64,000 nucleotides of DNA from Quercus robur (Eukaryota > Streptophyta > Magnoliopsida > Fagales > Fagaceae), in contig NC_065535.1 in assembly GCF_932294415.1 (NCBI RefSeq), positions 29,218,782 to 29,282,781 on the forward strand, read 5' to 3'. Below, piece by piece: positions 1-11,624 of the stretch (position 1 is the stretch's first letter; each line of letters opens with the position of its first letter). The notes below the pieces were generated by a model. The model saw only the letters and a program-made list of their open reading frames with translations. It was not told where the DNA came from and did no database searches. A program made the position numbers and the translations under genes.

Positions 1-24
1 TTTATAATGATGGTATTTGAATTA

Positions 25-165
25 TGTGATTATGAATACCACTAACTAAAAATGTGCCCAAGGATGATCCATTAAGACATTTCACGCGTCATTCTAGTCA
101 AATATTATTGAGGTGACTACATTTTATATATACTAGTTTGAGTGGCACGTGCAAGGCATGTGCTT
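25..165. repeat. Dispersed repeat shared with kinase intron 13
   Basis: CACTAACTAAAAATGTGCCC, GGATGATCCATTAAG and ATATTATTGAGGTGACTACA find a diverged counterpart at 31768-31890 (CACTAACTTAAAGATGTGCC, GGATATTCCATTAAG, ATATTGTTGAAGTAATTACA). It is probably a fragment of an old transposon. The class is unknown. Confidence 0.55.
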
Positions 166-419
166 CCCCTTGGGTGAGAAATTTAAGATAAAGTTTCTAT
201 TTGAAGAAATATGAAACCATGTACTAAAAAATGCATGTCATATAATGCTAATATCATTCATAAAAGAATGTTGATTACATACAAACTTAAGGTAACTATT
301 TAACATATGAATATCTATTTTACAATAATAGTTTCTTAGAACCTATTTGCTAAATGCAATATCCACTTACTAGAAATATTTTAAGAATGATAACAATTAG
401 GTTATCAAAAAAAAGAATA

Positions 420-1335
420 GGGTAAATTCCAAATAACTACCCTAAGATTTGGGGTAATACCAAACAGATCCTGGATAATTAAAAAGTAACCATTTTACTC
501 CTAGAAGACAAACGCCGTTACAAGCCATTTGTTCACTACACAAAACAAAATTTGCACAGCCTTTTTTTTTTTTTTTTTTTCATTTCCAAGGCAACAAGTT
601 TAGAAAATGTACCCAACACCATTTGTTCCCGCCAGGCCAAAATCCTCACATTTGAGTCCAACACGTTTTCATCATTTTTGCTATTCCCAAGAGCAACAAA
701 GGGCTCTTAATATAAACTAGAAGAAAATAACCCAAGTCAGTTGGTTCAATGGCTCTTTTTAGACTTCATCAGAGTTAGAATTTCAACTCTCACTCAAAAA
801 AAAAAATTTCGGACTGAGTAAAGAGAAAGAGGGCTTCTATTCAAGTTTTAATCTGAAGAAAGTTACAAATTAGTTCTTGATATCAAAATATAGCTAAACT
901 TCTTGTAATGGAAGAAGTATTAATTACTTGAAAAATAGTTATTGATTTAGTTTTTGTTCTGGTTTCTTTTGTAGGTTCTTTTAGCAACTTGGCTCTTTTG
1001 CTTGGTATTTTCAACTCTTCTGGCATGTAATCTTGGATTTTTTTTCTTTCTCTAAGTTATAGTTTTTGGTATGTAAAGAACTTAATCTTTATGTAAATGA
1101 AAGGATAAATACTAAAAAGAATTTAGGTTGGCGGGAACAAATGAGTGTGGGGTACCTTTCTGAACATTCATTCCTGGAAATGGAAAAAAAAGCTGTGCAG
1201 TTTTTGTTTTAGGTGGACTGAACAAACGGCATGATAATGGTATTTATGTTTAAGGACAAAAATAGTTGTTTTTTAATTGTCTTGGATGTGTTTGGTATTA
1301 CCTCAAACCTTAGGGTAGTTATTTGGAATTTACCC
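420..1335. mobile_element. Non-autonomous Mutator-like element with long inverted repeats
   Basis: GGGTAAATTCCAAATAACTA at 420 is mirrored by TAGTTATTTGGAATTTACCC ending at 1335. The inversion continues for roughly 200 bases on each side (left arm to about 640 with TTTGTTCCCGCCA, right arm from about 1128 with GGCGGGAACAAA). A perfect 9-base target duplication AAAAGAATA stands at 411-419 and 1336-1344. Long TIRs and a 9-base duplication are diagnostic for MULEs. The core has no transposase. Confidence 0.9.
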
Positions 1336-1344
1336 AAAAGAATA

Positions 1345-1679
1345 ATAACAAATATCATCTTTAAACGATAAGCAACTAAGTTTTGCTAAGACATTGTCAC
1401 AATATTTGAATTTTTGCAATGAATAAGACCATATGTAATTAAAACTCTTCATCAAATACCTATAACCATCCACAATGAATATTTTTATTCATACTTCATT
1501 CTTTATCGTATTACTACATTTTATGCGTCTAGCTATAGCGTTTAGCTTATTTAGTTTTTATTAAACACCTTTTAAGCAAGAAAATAATTTTTTAAAAAAG
1601 AACTAGATAACAAAAGGAATATGTGTCATCGAATTATGTAAAATTATAAGCTTGGAAGATTAAAACCTACTAAATCTTA
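1345..1679. other. AT-rich spacer
   Basis: No gene, repeat or element recognised. Confidence 0.7.
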
Positions 1680-2515
1680 TACCTGAGTAGTTGTGAAAAT
1701 ATTGTGACAATAACAAAATGTCATAAAATTTTCACAATATGTTTATTTTCAGTTGTGGTGGGTCTTAGTCTCTAATAATTTTTTATTTTATTTTATTTTG
1801 ACCTATAAAGAACATACACCTTAGCAGTTGTGAAAATATTGTAATAACAACAAAATGTTACATTTTCACAATATTTTAAGTTGTGATGGCTCATGGTATG
1901 ATATTTTATTGTTTTATTTTATTTTATTTTGATTTATAAGCTACTCACACCTCAGCAGTTATGAAAATATTGTGAAAATAACAAAACCAACATCAACTCT
2001 CTTTCTTCATAATTGAAAAATGCAAAGAAATAATAAAATCTAAAATGCACAACAACAATGTTGGTGTATATTTGCATAAGTATTATAGTTTAAATGTATT
2101 TTACACAATAAATGCATAAACTGACGCGGGCGGTTTTCGGAATTGGTTGGGCAAAATTTGGCTCTTATGCCATTTTCCATGAGTTGATGTGAGTGCTTTA
2201 AGAAACTTACACCTTAGCAGTTGCGAAAATATTATAACAACAACAAAATGTCACATTTTAACAATACCTCTATTTTAAGTTGTGGTACATCCTTATATGA
2301 CATTTCATATTTTATTTATTTATTTTTATCTATATGCAACTGACGCATTATAAATTGTAAAAATATTATGATAACACCAAAAATATTATAACATTTTCAC
2401 AAGAACTTTATTTTCAATTGTGGTTGGTTTCTGTTTGATAGTTTATTATTTTATTTTGTCTTATAAGGAATTAACACTTCATCAATTATGAAAATATTAT
2501 AACAATTTGTAGTGT
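1680..2515. repeat. Degenerate tandem repeat, ~130 bp, with internal palindromes
   Basis: Units start with ACCTNAGCAGTTGTGAAAAT or variants near 1681, 1818, 1950, 2209, 2340 and 2478. Each has GTGAAAATATTGTG followed some 25 bases later by its inverted form (TTTTCACAATAT), then AGTTGTGGTG and a TATTTTATTTTA tract. Copy 3 is interrupted by about 200 bases of other sequence. It is non-coding, and each unit could fold into a hairpin. Confidence 0.75.
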
Positions 2516-2634
2516 AGGTAACAAAAACACTATATTACCACGTATAAATATTTTAAAAAATAAAAACGGAAATAAGCTCAAAGCATGATTTACACAACTA
2601 CATATAGATGTTTAAAAAGGAAAATAGAAAAAGG

Positions 2635-2775
2635 AAAAATAAAAAGAGTCCCTAGGAGAAAATTATTGTGTACTCCCGGAGTACCAAAAATAAAAAGAGT
2701 CCCTAGGGGAAAATTATTGTGTACTCCCAAAGTACCATAAATGTGTACTCCCAAAGTACCATAAATGCGTACTCT
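2635..2775. repeat. Short tandem duplication (51 bp x2 plus partial copies)
   Basis: AAAAATAAAAAGAGTCCCTA starts two units of 51 bases (about 2635 and 2686). The last part of the unit, GTGTACTCCCAAAGTACCAT, is repeated again at about 2743 and, in part, at 2767. Confidence 0.8.
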
Positions 2776-2779
2776 TTCC

Positions 2780-4001
2780 TTTCACATGAATGATGGGTTC
2801 CAGTAATTAAATTCATGGTGAGACCCACCATTTTTCCCTAGGCCAGCAGGCATAGCACACGTGAAACGCCTCTGCATTAACTATCAAGTTTTGTTTTGGT
2901 CTTACGGTGAAATTACTTTTGGCTTTTCGCAAAAACATGCACTGTCTTGCTCACAAAGAGACAAAAATTGACTAAACCAAAGTAACTGTGGAAATAGCTA
3001 TAGACACTTATATAGTCAGTGTATATATATATATATATATATTGCATGCAACAAATGGGAAAGAATTTGAACATATTTTTTTTATAGAGATAATTATAAT
3101 ATACTACTAATATTGTAATTCAAACATTTTTTCTCAATTTTCAAATACTTTGTGTTTAAAGAGATGTCAATTCATCTATAAAATCTTTGGCAAAAAGAAG
3201 AATTTGAACATAAGTAAATAATACTAGTAAGCCAGAAAACTCACGGCTGCAATAGCTTACTACTTATATATTCCTTATATTATTGATTTATTATACCATT
3301 GATTTTATGTCATTTTTGTTCTCCTATTGAGTGTTTTATAAAGTTTCCTGTGTGACTTATCAAGCATTTAATACTCAATCTTATCTGGCAATGTTTGTCC
3401 AATGATAAATTTTGGCAAAAATTTGTGAAGGATGGAATCGATCTAAAGTCTAAACTGGCCTATCAAAACGAATTATAATAAATAAAGTCTTAACTTTCAT
3501 GAGAATAAAATAAAGTCTAAACTGGCGTCTTGTCAACAATAATACGAAGAAGTAGAGTTGTGCAACTATAGTTTGCTTTAGTTTAGCTAATATCTTTTCT
3601 TTATGAGGTTTTTATTTTATTTTTTATATTAATAGAATCTTTTTATTAAGAGTTGTCAACTCGATCTAATCGAGCGTATCCATTCACCTATTGAAGTTCG
3701 TTACGACAATTCTATTTATTCATTATTGAAAAGTTTGGCTACTTTTAAAAATTTTGTACCATATATCTTTTTTTCGCTTTATTAGTTGTGCTCAACTGCT
3801 CATGATAAAGATAAATATATTATTAATTTTGATAATGGCCCTATCAATTCGTATTAACTTTTCTAACCGCATGCTTTAGACATATAACTATTTGACTATT
3901 TCGAAATTGCTTTTTTTTTTTCCTCATGGTGATTCTAATTCTATGATTCTATCTTTTCTACCTGTGGAGTCTAAGTATGACTAATATACATTTGTCTTGT
4001 G
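2780..4001. other. AT-rich spacer
   Basis: Holds the (TA)n tract and a small duplication of AAATAAAGTCTAAACTGGC-like words near 3480-3530. No gene seen on either strand. Confidence 0.7.
3021..3042. repeat. (TA)n microsatellite
   Basis: About eleven TA units in AT-rich spacer. Confidence 0.95.
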
Positions 4002-4013
4002 CATTGTAGAAAG

Positions 4014-4198
4014 TGTTTTTTTTTTTTTTTGGGAACATCAAAAAATGTTGAAGGGGAGAGGACTGAGGGCGTTGTCTACTTGTCTTAGGTCTGCTTACCC
4101 TACCTATATATTAGTGAGACTCGAACTTAAGCGTTTATGAAGAGAAATCCAAGCTCATACCACCTCACTGAGGAGTTTTGATGATAAAATAAATGGTA
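4014..4198 (-). mobile_element. tRNA-derived SINE
   Basis: On the minus strand: box A-like GGTGGTATGAGCTTGG, box B AGTTCGAGTCTCAC, then a body ending in a poly(A) tail (poly(T) at about 4016-4030 on the plus strand). A 12-base target duplication CATTGTAGAAAG flanks it at 4002-4013 and 4199-4210. Box A/B spacing and tail are those of Pol III-transcribed SINEs. Confidence 0.85.
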
Positions 4199-4210
4199 CA
4201 TTGTAGAAAG

Positions 4211-5011
4211 ATGCTCACTAAATAATCCATATTTTGCATTTTAAATTGTTTTAGCCATTGCCTATGTCAAACAAAATCTTAAACCTATATATGCTTTAAT
4301 TTTTTTTTCTTCGAAAATATAAAATGTAAAATCAATTACTCTCTCTCTCTCTCTCTCTAGGCTGGACAAAGGACAAATCTTGTCGAGAATGAATCATCCA
4401 CTTGAAGATAGTCATTGTATCTTTTAAAAAAATAAAATAAAAAATTACAATTTGTGAATTGATCACTTAAAGAGTTCAAGATATTTTTGTGCATCTGTAT
4501 TAAATTGATTTATAATTTTATGTATTGAATCATGGACGGCACGACACTATCAGCCTATACATCCTTGTCTTACTATCACTATATGGATACAAGCCTCACA
4601 ATGAGAAGACCAATACAGTTTAGCTATGTCCACCAAATAAACAATTATGAGCAACCCTCATGATCCCCACATGAACATGTAAATAGTAAGAGTGACAAAT
4701 TGACAATCCCATATCGTAAGAGAATCAAATTTGATCTTATCATTGTCATGCTTTTGCAAAGAGAGACAAATCATTACTGGTGGTTTAATTTGCCCCCTTA
4801 TCGGTATTAATTACTTAATTTCATTTGAAAAGAGAGAGAATATCGAAATAGATATTTAATCCTGTATGTCTCTTAACTCATATTAAAGGATATGATATAT
4901 ATAATATATGAGAGGATTTACCACTATGCATCATTGACATGATAGTTTGTACTTGTGGAGTGGGAGTAAGGATCGGGGTCAAGTATTCAGAAAGGAATTT
5001 TACTTATACAC
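4211..5011. other. AT-rich spacer
   Basis: Holds the (CT)n tract. No coding sequence or further element recognised. Confidence 0.7.
4339..4358. repeat. (CT)n microsatellite
   Basis: About ten CT units. Nothing else is recognisable around it. Confidence 0.95.
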
Positions 5012-5014
5012 TTA

Positions 5015-5673
5015 TGTGGTGTTTGGTATAGGAGAATCTACATTACTCCTAATATTCAATTTTCTAAGAATATGATTCCTTATAATCTAGATGCCTAGGA
5101 ATGTAGCTATTTCTATGTTTGGTTTCATTAGGAATCTCTTAAAATTCCTAGAAATATGAGATGATAATGTTTGGTTTATTCCTAGGAATTTTAAATGAAT
5201 TATTTATTTTTCCCATTTTATCCTTAAATTTGAATGTGAACTATTAAGTCCTTTAAAAAAATTTTCCTCTAAATAAATAATGAAAAACAAAATATAAACT
5301 ATTAATTATGACAAATTCATTAAAACTGTAGTCTAACATCTTAAAATGACAAGTACAATACAAAAATAACTATTTGAATTCTCAAATGCTTTATTCTTAA
5401 TAATAATTTTTAAAATAGCTTAATTCATAACAAAACAACTTGACAACGTTTAGGTTTATAAGACAAGAGAAAAGATATTGAAAATTTCTTTTAAATTTGG
5501 GAATTTGGATACCTACTTGTTTTAAAGAAAATCAACATTCCTACTGAGAGAGGTTTAAAGGGGGAATCCAGATTCCCCTGGTATCTGATTCCCTAGTGTA
5601 ATTTGCAACCAAACACGGAAATCTTTAAACATTTCTAAGAATCCTAAAACATTACCCCGTACCAAACGTCACA
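5015..5673. mobile_element. PIF/Harbinger-type MITE
   Basis: Inverted ends TGTGGTGTTTGGTA (5015) and TACCAAACGTCACA (ending 5673) match in 12 of 14 positions and are flanked by TTA at 5012-5014 and 5674-5676, the usual 3-base duplication of this superfamily. The AT-rich interior shows a second inner inverted similarity (CCTAGGAAT words). No transposase. Confidence 0.7.
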
Positions 5674-5676
5674 TTA

Positions 5677-6244
5677 AATTATGTTATAGTAGAATTTCTA
5701 TTTTAGGAGGATTTTTTTTAAAAAAATTTAAATACTTTCCATTTTCTCAACCCAAAAAAAAGAAAAAAATAAAAAAAGAATACTTTCCAGGACTCATTGC
5801 TATTGGACTTGAGGTTTCTATTTTACTTGTATCACGTTTTGTCCAAATGTGTCATACATTTAAGGCCTACACAGAAAACGACCATATTACCTAAATGGGC
5901 TTGCATAATCCTTCATGATCTGATACTTAATTATATATGGGATTCACATAAATTTTTTACACGACTTGCATGCACAAAATATGTCAATCTTTAAAATTTC
6001 TATAGTACTGCAATGATATCATCACCAATAATACGGTAGAAAATTGAAAATTTCCCAATACATGGCTAAGACTAATATCTATCCAAATTCATAGCCCTTC
6101 ATAATGCGATACTTATTACATGAGTATAATTTTTCAAGTAAGTAGGACTTTTTTAAGTAAGTAGGACTTTTTTTTTGAATAGTTACAACTTACAAGTTAC
6201 AACAAGGAAGGTTGATTCGAATTAAGAATATTTCCATTAAAAAA
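5677..6244. other. AT-rich spacer
   Basis: A 65-codon open frame at 5797-5994 shows no similarity or codon bias that I recognise. Otherwise empty. Confidence 0.65.
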
Positions 6245-6425
6245 ATCAAAAAAGTTTTTATTTTTATTTTTTGATACAAGATAGAATTTCTACTCTAACC
6301 TAATTTAATTGTATATGTGTGTGAAGCTCCCTCCTGAAAACTTGGACCCCGACCCTTGCCCCCCACACCCCACAAGAATTTATGCTTGTGGAGTGACCAC
6401 TGCACCAAGGATGATGGCTCTTTGC
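6245..6425 (-). mobile_element. tRNA-derived SINE, second copy type
   Basis: On the minus strand: box A CTTGGTGCAGTGGTCA (near 6410), box B-like GGGTCCAAGTTTTC (near 6345), then CTATCTTGTATC followed by an A-rich tail (T-rich on the plus strand, 6250-6275). The 3' motif before the tail is typical of a plant SINE group. The target duplication is not clear. Confidence 0.7.
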
Positions 6426-6622
6426 TTTTACATAGGAACTTACATGCAAGAAAATTTCATCAAAGTTTCCGGATTGTATTGCCAAGGATTTCATCCCTTG
6501 TAAAAAGTTGAAAATTTGATAAATTAGACTAAAGCAACTATAGGGACAGAACAATAATTTCAACTTTGGGGGCAAAGGAAACCAAGTAATTTTATTATTT
6601 AAAAATAAAATAAAATATTAAT

Positions 6623-7295
6623 TGTAGGGACACTATTTTTAACGACCCAAGAATGATATCGAGCTCATGTGTAATAGGCCCAAACAATATAATTTGTAGA
6701 GAGTGGGCTTGAAAGGCTTGCCTTTAGTCGCCAGTCAGCGGTCTGGCCCAGATTTTATGGGAGCTCATACAAAAGTTGGTTTGGCTTGAATAGCTAAGCC
6801 TTACATCGATGTAGCACGAAGGGTTTGACTCCTCGGACTTAGTCCGAGGAGCATCACATTCTTCCCATTCTTCTTTTTTAGTCTCCTCTGTCTCTCCTGG
6901 CTTTCTTCCCCTTTTATATCAGTGTTTACTTCCCGTCTCTCGTCTACGTGTCAATTTTTCCTTTTTTGGGGGTAATGACTAGTCCTATCAATCCATACAT
7001 CAGAGTGGTTAGGGGTGGTTGGGAAAAGTTAAATAGCAAGGTCTGCAGTATGGGCTTGTCAGACGAAGGGCTCCACGTTACGGTGTTGGCAGCTTTCTTC
7101 CTTGTACTGCTCTTGTATTGAGTTTGTCCTTTTCTTCAGGCGTTTTGTGAGATGTTGAGTGGGAGATCGCCCTCGGCCACATCCTTGGGCCTTCAAGGAG
7201 CTTTCATTGCGCGTCCTAGGCAGTAGGGCTCCTCGGCCTGGCCTTTGGGCCCTTAGCACAAAGTGGGCTGGGACCTCAGATTTCAGGCCCCACAT
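6623..7295 (-). mobile_element. Gypsy solo LTR related to element 1
   Basis: A 673-base segment beginning TGTAGGGACA and ending AGGCCCCACA, flanked on both sides by TTAAT (6618-6622 and 7296-7300). The ends mirror the element 1 LTR (TGTAG...GGCCCCCACA), and it contains the word CCGAGGA/CTCCTCGG several times. It has no internal coding region, so it is the footprint of LTR-LTR recombination. The minus orientation follows from the match of ends with element 1. Confidence 0.85.
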
Positions 7296-7300
7296 TAATA

Positions 7301-8156
7301 TTCAAAAATAAAATAATATAAAAATCCAAACTATCATATATTCAATATTAACAAAATATGAGTAAAAGAAAAAATATAAAATAAGTCTTTTTAGATACAT
7401 TTCTACTCAACCATATATTAAATGGGATTCAAAGTTTTTCTAAATCTCTAAAATGATTTATTATTATGTACTGAAATTCATGGAAAAAAAAATACATTAC
7501 AAAATTAAAAACTTATATCTCTAAACATACAATTTAATTATTAAAATTTCCGGGCCATGGCCCTTGGTCTATATTTGGTTTTGTCACTAGATGACTAGGA
7601 TTAATAATTGTTTAAGCAAAGGCCATAATCAACGAAACTTTTTTGTGGCTGAATAAAGAATTTAGGGTAAATTATAATTTAACCCTTTTGACTTGGTTAG
7701 ATCATAATTTAGTCAATAATCTTTCAATTGTTAGGTTTGACTTTTAAAGTTTAGACAAAAATAAAATTGTTAGTTTTATGTTCAAATTAACATATTTTAC
7801 ATTGTTTGGGCAAAAAAAATTACCACGTTGTGGTAGACCGTAGACCCAATAGCAATTTAATTCCATAAGCTCTTTTTGTTACATTTTGACCCTTACAATT
7901 TGGATTAAAATGATTTACTGAAGCTATAAAGTCTACCAGTCTAGCCCTAACTTGGATTAAAAATGAAGTTATGATTTGGATTAAATATTACCTAATATAT
8001 TGTGGTTGGGGTTAAGGATTGATTCAGTGTCTAGTAGTACTGAACCCGTTAAGATGATGACATGTATTTACTTTTAAATACGTGTCATTATCTGACCGGA
8101 TCCAGTATACTAGATGCACTGGACCTAAACCAAATCCTTATAGTTCACCCTTAAAA

Positions 8157-8187
<31 letters not shown>

Positions 8188-9343
8188 TATCCTTATGGTT
8201 GACCCAATAGCAATTTCGTTCTACTAAATGATTTAATGAAGCTATAAGTCTACCAGTCTAGCTCTCATTTATTTATTCCATACAGATTGGGTACCTTACT
8301 GATGCACGGAAATCATATCTATAGAATGCTTTCCTAAGCATTTCATTTTTCCATGCACATGACAACATTTTTCTTTACATAAATGAGCTCGGTTTGTTTT
8401 GCTGCCTAGAGTCAATACTAGTGGATGCTGAATTTTCCAGTCATCTTCAATGTAATCATTATTGTTTTTTAAATAGTCGATGTACTCATTTTCGTTTATT
8501 GAAGTGACAAAATATTATTGGTAAGTGAAAAGGTAAAAATAATGATAATTTTAAATTTCTCCTAATTTATAATAGAAAAAATCTACTAATTTTAATTTAC
8601 TACTTTAATAAATTGAAAAAAAAAATTGTTGAATATCGTATCCCTAAGTATTGTTTAAAATCCTCTTTCAAAATTTTTGAAATATAGAAAAAGTTATAGG
8701 TAAAATTAGGTAATAAAACGTGGTCATAGAATTTCTACTTTCGGTTACAAATAATTATGAAAAGACAAGATAAAATAGGACATAACTAAAAATCGGAATG
8801 CTAACAAATCCGGGTTTCTCCGAAATTGGCAACAAAATGTGACACCTACCACATTGCTCGGACTCAAAATCCATTCAAACAAGAGAAGTAAGATAACTAT
8901 TTATTCGAGGAAAACATAAAGTAACCACGAAATACTAAAGAGAAATAATATAGTGAGGTCATACTATTTTGATCTTCCGTAAGCTCTCTCTCTTCTCTCT
9001 TTAGTATTTTGATCCTGATCAACTTCATCTTGGATCAAAGCATGCTAACAAAATTTAGTGTATATTTTTCCAAAAAAAAAAAATAATAATCCAATAAAAA
9101 TTAACCCTCACTGTAATGATTCATTGATTAATAAAATTTGGTTTTAGATTTGGGTGAAAAATTATTAAACAATTTCCTATAAAGGTCTTTCTTTTCACAC
9201 AAATAATAAGTTTTATCACGAATTTAATTGGTAAAATATAGTATTATCAAAGTATTAAATAATTGCTCGATTTTCATTAAATACAACTTCCTATGTGATT
9301 TTATATGTATATATCTATGAGATCCAATATAAAATTTGTCGCT
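7301..9343. other. AT-rich spacer with minor repeats
   Basis: Apart from the direct repeat pair at 7.84-8.27 kb and a (TA)n tract, nothing is recognised. Confidence 0.65.
7840..8270. repeat. Pair of diverged direct repeats
   Basis: GACCCAATAGCAATTT, ATGATTTACTGAAGCTATAA and GTCTACCAGTCTAGC at 7848-7950 recur in the same order at about 8200-8265. About 250 bases lie between the two copies, including a (TA)n tract at 8166-8190. Confidence 0.6.
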
Positions 9344-9351
9344 ATGCCATC

Positions 9352-9924
9352 TAGGGCTGTTCACAGGTCGGGCCGGATCGGGTTTGTGCCCAACCCAGAC
9401 TCGACCCGAATGGATTCGGGTGGGGAAAAGTTTAACTCGCAACCAACCCGATTCGAGTTTCGGGTCTTCCAGTTCGGGTCGTATCGGTTTCGGGTCCATA
9501 TCGGTCGGTTTCGGGTTCGCCGGAGTGGAGCAAAATTTGGCCGGATTTTGGCTGAAATATTGCCGGATCTCATCAGATCTTGTTGAATCTAATAAGATCT
9601 AGCCAATATTTCCCTATATCTATAAATATCAAGCCGAGATCTTAATGGATCTGGCCGAAATCTACCTATCCGACGGACTTAAGGGTTTGGACTTGCCGGT
9701 TTTTGGCCGAGTTTGTGATTTTTGACAAGGGAAGAACCGCTCATCGGGTGGGTCGGGTTCGTCAGTTTCTCAGACAGCCAACCCGCAACTCGAACCGATG
9801 GTCTCGGGTGCTTGCGCCGGCGACCTGCATCTGATCGTGACCAAGCTTTGATCGGGCAGTTTCGGGTGAAGATGATCGGGTTTCGGGCAACTTAGTCGGG
9901 CCAGGCGAGTTCTGGACAGCCCTA
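9352..9924. mobile_element. Non-autonomous hAT element with CGGGT-rich subterminal repeats
   Basis: Ends TAGGGCTGTTCA and TGGACAGCCCTA, flanked by a perfect 8-base duplication ATGCCATC at 9344-9351 and 9925-9932, the hallmark of hAT elements. The interior is far more GC-rich than its surroundings and packed with CGGGT/ACCCG words on both strands, which in hAT elements are transposase-binding motifs. Open frames here are by-products of these repeats. Confidence 0.9.
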
Positions 9925-9975
9925 ATGCCATCAATGGAAAATCATTCACTATGCTGTAAAGCAATGCTTCTTCTC

Positions 9976-10030
9976 ATCACATAAATGGTAAGTCTTGACA
10001 TAAATGGTAAGTCTTGACATAAATTTAGTT
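9976..10030. repeat. Small tandem repeat
   Basis: ACATAAATGGTAAGTCTTG is present twice in a row (from about 9980 and 9999), with a third partial copy ACATAAAT. Confidence 0.85.
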
Positions 10031-10377
10031 AGTATGACCCATTATCATATGAGAGAATGAAGCATTCCTTATTGAGCGTTGAATATTTACTAGTCATCAA
10101 CAACTTAAATAGATATAAAAGCAAGTCACACAATATTTACGGCCTAAGACCCATAGGACATAATCCAAAAGCTTTGAGAGAATGGTGGAGAGGAAGAAGA
10201 TGTTCTATTTCCATGAGTTACATAAATGAAGAGGTTATACCCTTTTGTGACCAACTTAAATATAACCTATGTTACATGAGAGTTAATCCCATTAAATAAG
10301 CTAGCCAAGGGTCATGTCCATTAATGGTTGATCCCACTGTTCAAATTCTAACGGTAATAATTACAACAATATAAAAT

Positions 10378-10560
10378 GTACCTCTCAAACGGGAGATTGT
10401 GATGAATTGGATTTTTTTTTTTTTTTTTTTTTTAAAGAAATCAAACACTTGTGCCAAGATAGTTATAATGAAAATACATGAATGAAAAATATGAAGTATT
10501 ACAACCATATCAAAAGAAATGTACTTTTCTCAAACAGGAGAATGTGATAAATTGGAGGAA
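10378..10560. repeat. Diverged ~145-bp direct repeat
   Basis: GTACCTCTCAAACGGGAGAT and GTGATGAATTGG (10378-10410) recur as GTACTTTTCTCAAACAGGAG and GTGATAAATTGG (about 10519-10555), each followed by an A/T homopolymer and GAAATCAAA. Confidence 0.65.
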
Positions 10561-11129
10561 AAAAAAAGGAAATCAAAGGTTCATCAAAAGAAATTTAAGA
10601 AGAGACATGAAGTGAGAGTATGAAGGATTGGGGAGGAAAGCAAATTTAGAGGAACTTAAAGGAGGATGTTTTGGTAAGCAATCATGGGGGAAAACACTAA
10701 ACATGTTTGTGTTAGGATTTAAAAAAAAAAAAAAAAAAAAAAATCAAAAGAACGTGTTTGGGAAAAAAAATAAATACTAAACGTGTTTGTTGGAAAAAAA
10801 TGACAACATGATAAGTGAGGGAAAACTATATAGTGTGGCAATTGGCAACTGATCATGGATTCATGATTACATGTGTTGATAGTTTTTATTTTTTATTTTT
10901 TTAATGTTTGAGCAAATGCTACTAATTTAAATGGTCATCTAAGATTACTCTGTGTGTGTATGTGTGTGTGTGAGAAATATAAAAAATGCATCAAATTTAT
11001 ACATTTAAGCTTAAATAAAAACTACAATTAAAAAAAAAAAAACCTAAAAACTACCACACTAATTAATCTATAAATATGTAAATTTCTATTATTGTTATAG
11101 TAACAATGTAAATTAGTTAATATAAAGTA

Positions 11130-11427
11130 GCCTCTGAGCATGCGCTCACACGCATGCTCAGAGGCACTTCAATTTTTTTGGAAAAAAGTTAATAGTTTAC
11201 ATTTATTATAATTTGGGATTTCTATATTTTTCAATCACAAAAATACCTAAGGGTGTGATGAAAAATTATTTCACCTACAAATGCATAATACTCATTTCAT
11301 CACACCCCTACTTTTTTTGTAATTGAAAAATCTAATAATCCCAAATTATAATGGATGTAAATTATTAATTTTTTCCCAAAAAAATTGAAGAGCATTTGAG
11401 CATGCGCGTGAGCACGTGCTCAGAGGC
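11130..11427. mobile_element. Foldback MITE with terminal hairpin
   Basis: Begins with a perfect hairpin, GCCTCTGAGCATGCG (11130-11144) and CGCATGCTCAGAGGC (11151-11165). The whole element is an inverted repeat: CTTCAATTTTTTTGG, TTATAATTTGGGATT and GTGTGATGA on the left are mirrored on the right, ending GCTCAGAGGC at 11427. A TA dinucleotide flanks both ends, which would fit a Tc1/mariner-type MITE. A related copy appears to be the target of element 1. Confidence 0.7.
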
Positions 11428-11550
11428 TAGTTTTATATTAATATTTTTATAAGCCATGTAAGCTTGAAGTTGCCAACTATTCAATCCATTAGCCATATAG
11501 ACATTTTTCGTTAATGAGTTAATGGTAAAGACCAAATTTGTAAGTTGAAA

Positions 11551-11624
11551 ACTAGCCTCTGAGTATCAACCTTTACCCAGATTATAAAGGTGCAAATTAT
11601 TAACCTTTAACCAAAAAATAGATG
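11551..11624. mobile_element. Left part of a foldback MITE split by element 1
   Basis: CTAGCCTCTGAG followed by a TTATAA...AAATTATTAACC stretch resembles the MITE at 11130-11427 and ends at the AGATG target duplication of element 1. On the other side (22237 on) GATGAGTCTCTGAAAAAATT and AACGCATAACACTCA resemble the centre of the same MITE. Confidence 0.5.

Larger units (their letters stand above)
9933..11127. other. AT-rich spacer with minor repeats
   Basis: Small tandem repeats and homopolymers only. An 80-codon frame at 10057-10299 has no recognisable similarity. Confidence 0.65.

Noticed and set aside
6309..6575. Short frames at 6.3-6.5 kb on both strands
   Set aside because: They coincide with a SINE body. 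The sequence is explained by tRNA-like boxes and an A-rich tail.
9305..9602. Overlapping open frames on both strands near 9.4 kb
   Set aside because: They lie in the CGGGT-rich interior of the hAT element and only reflect its base composition and lack of stops.
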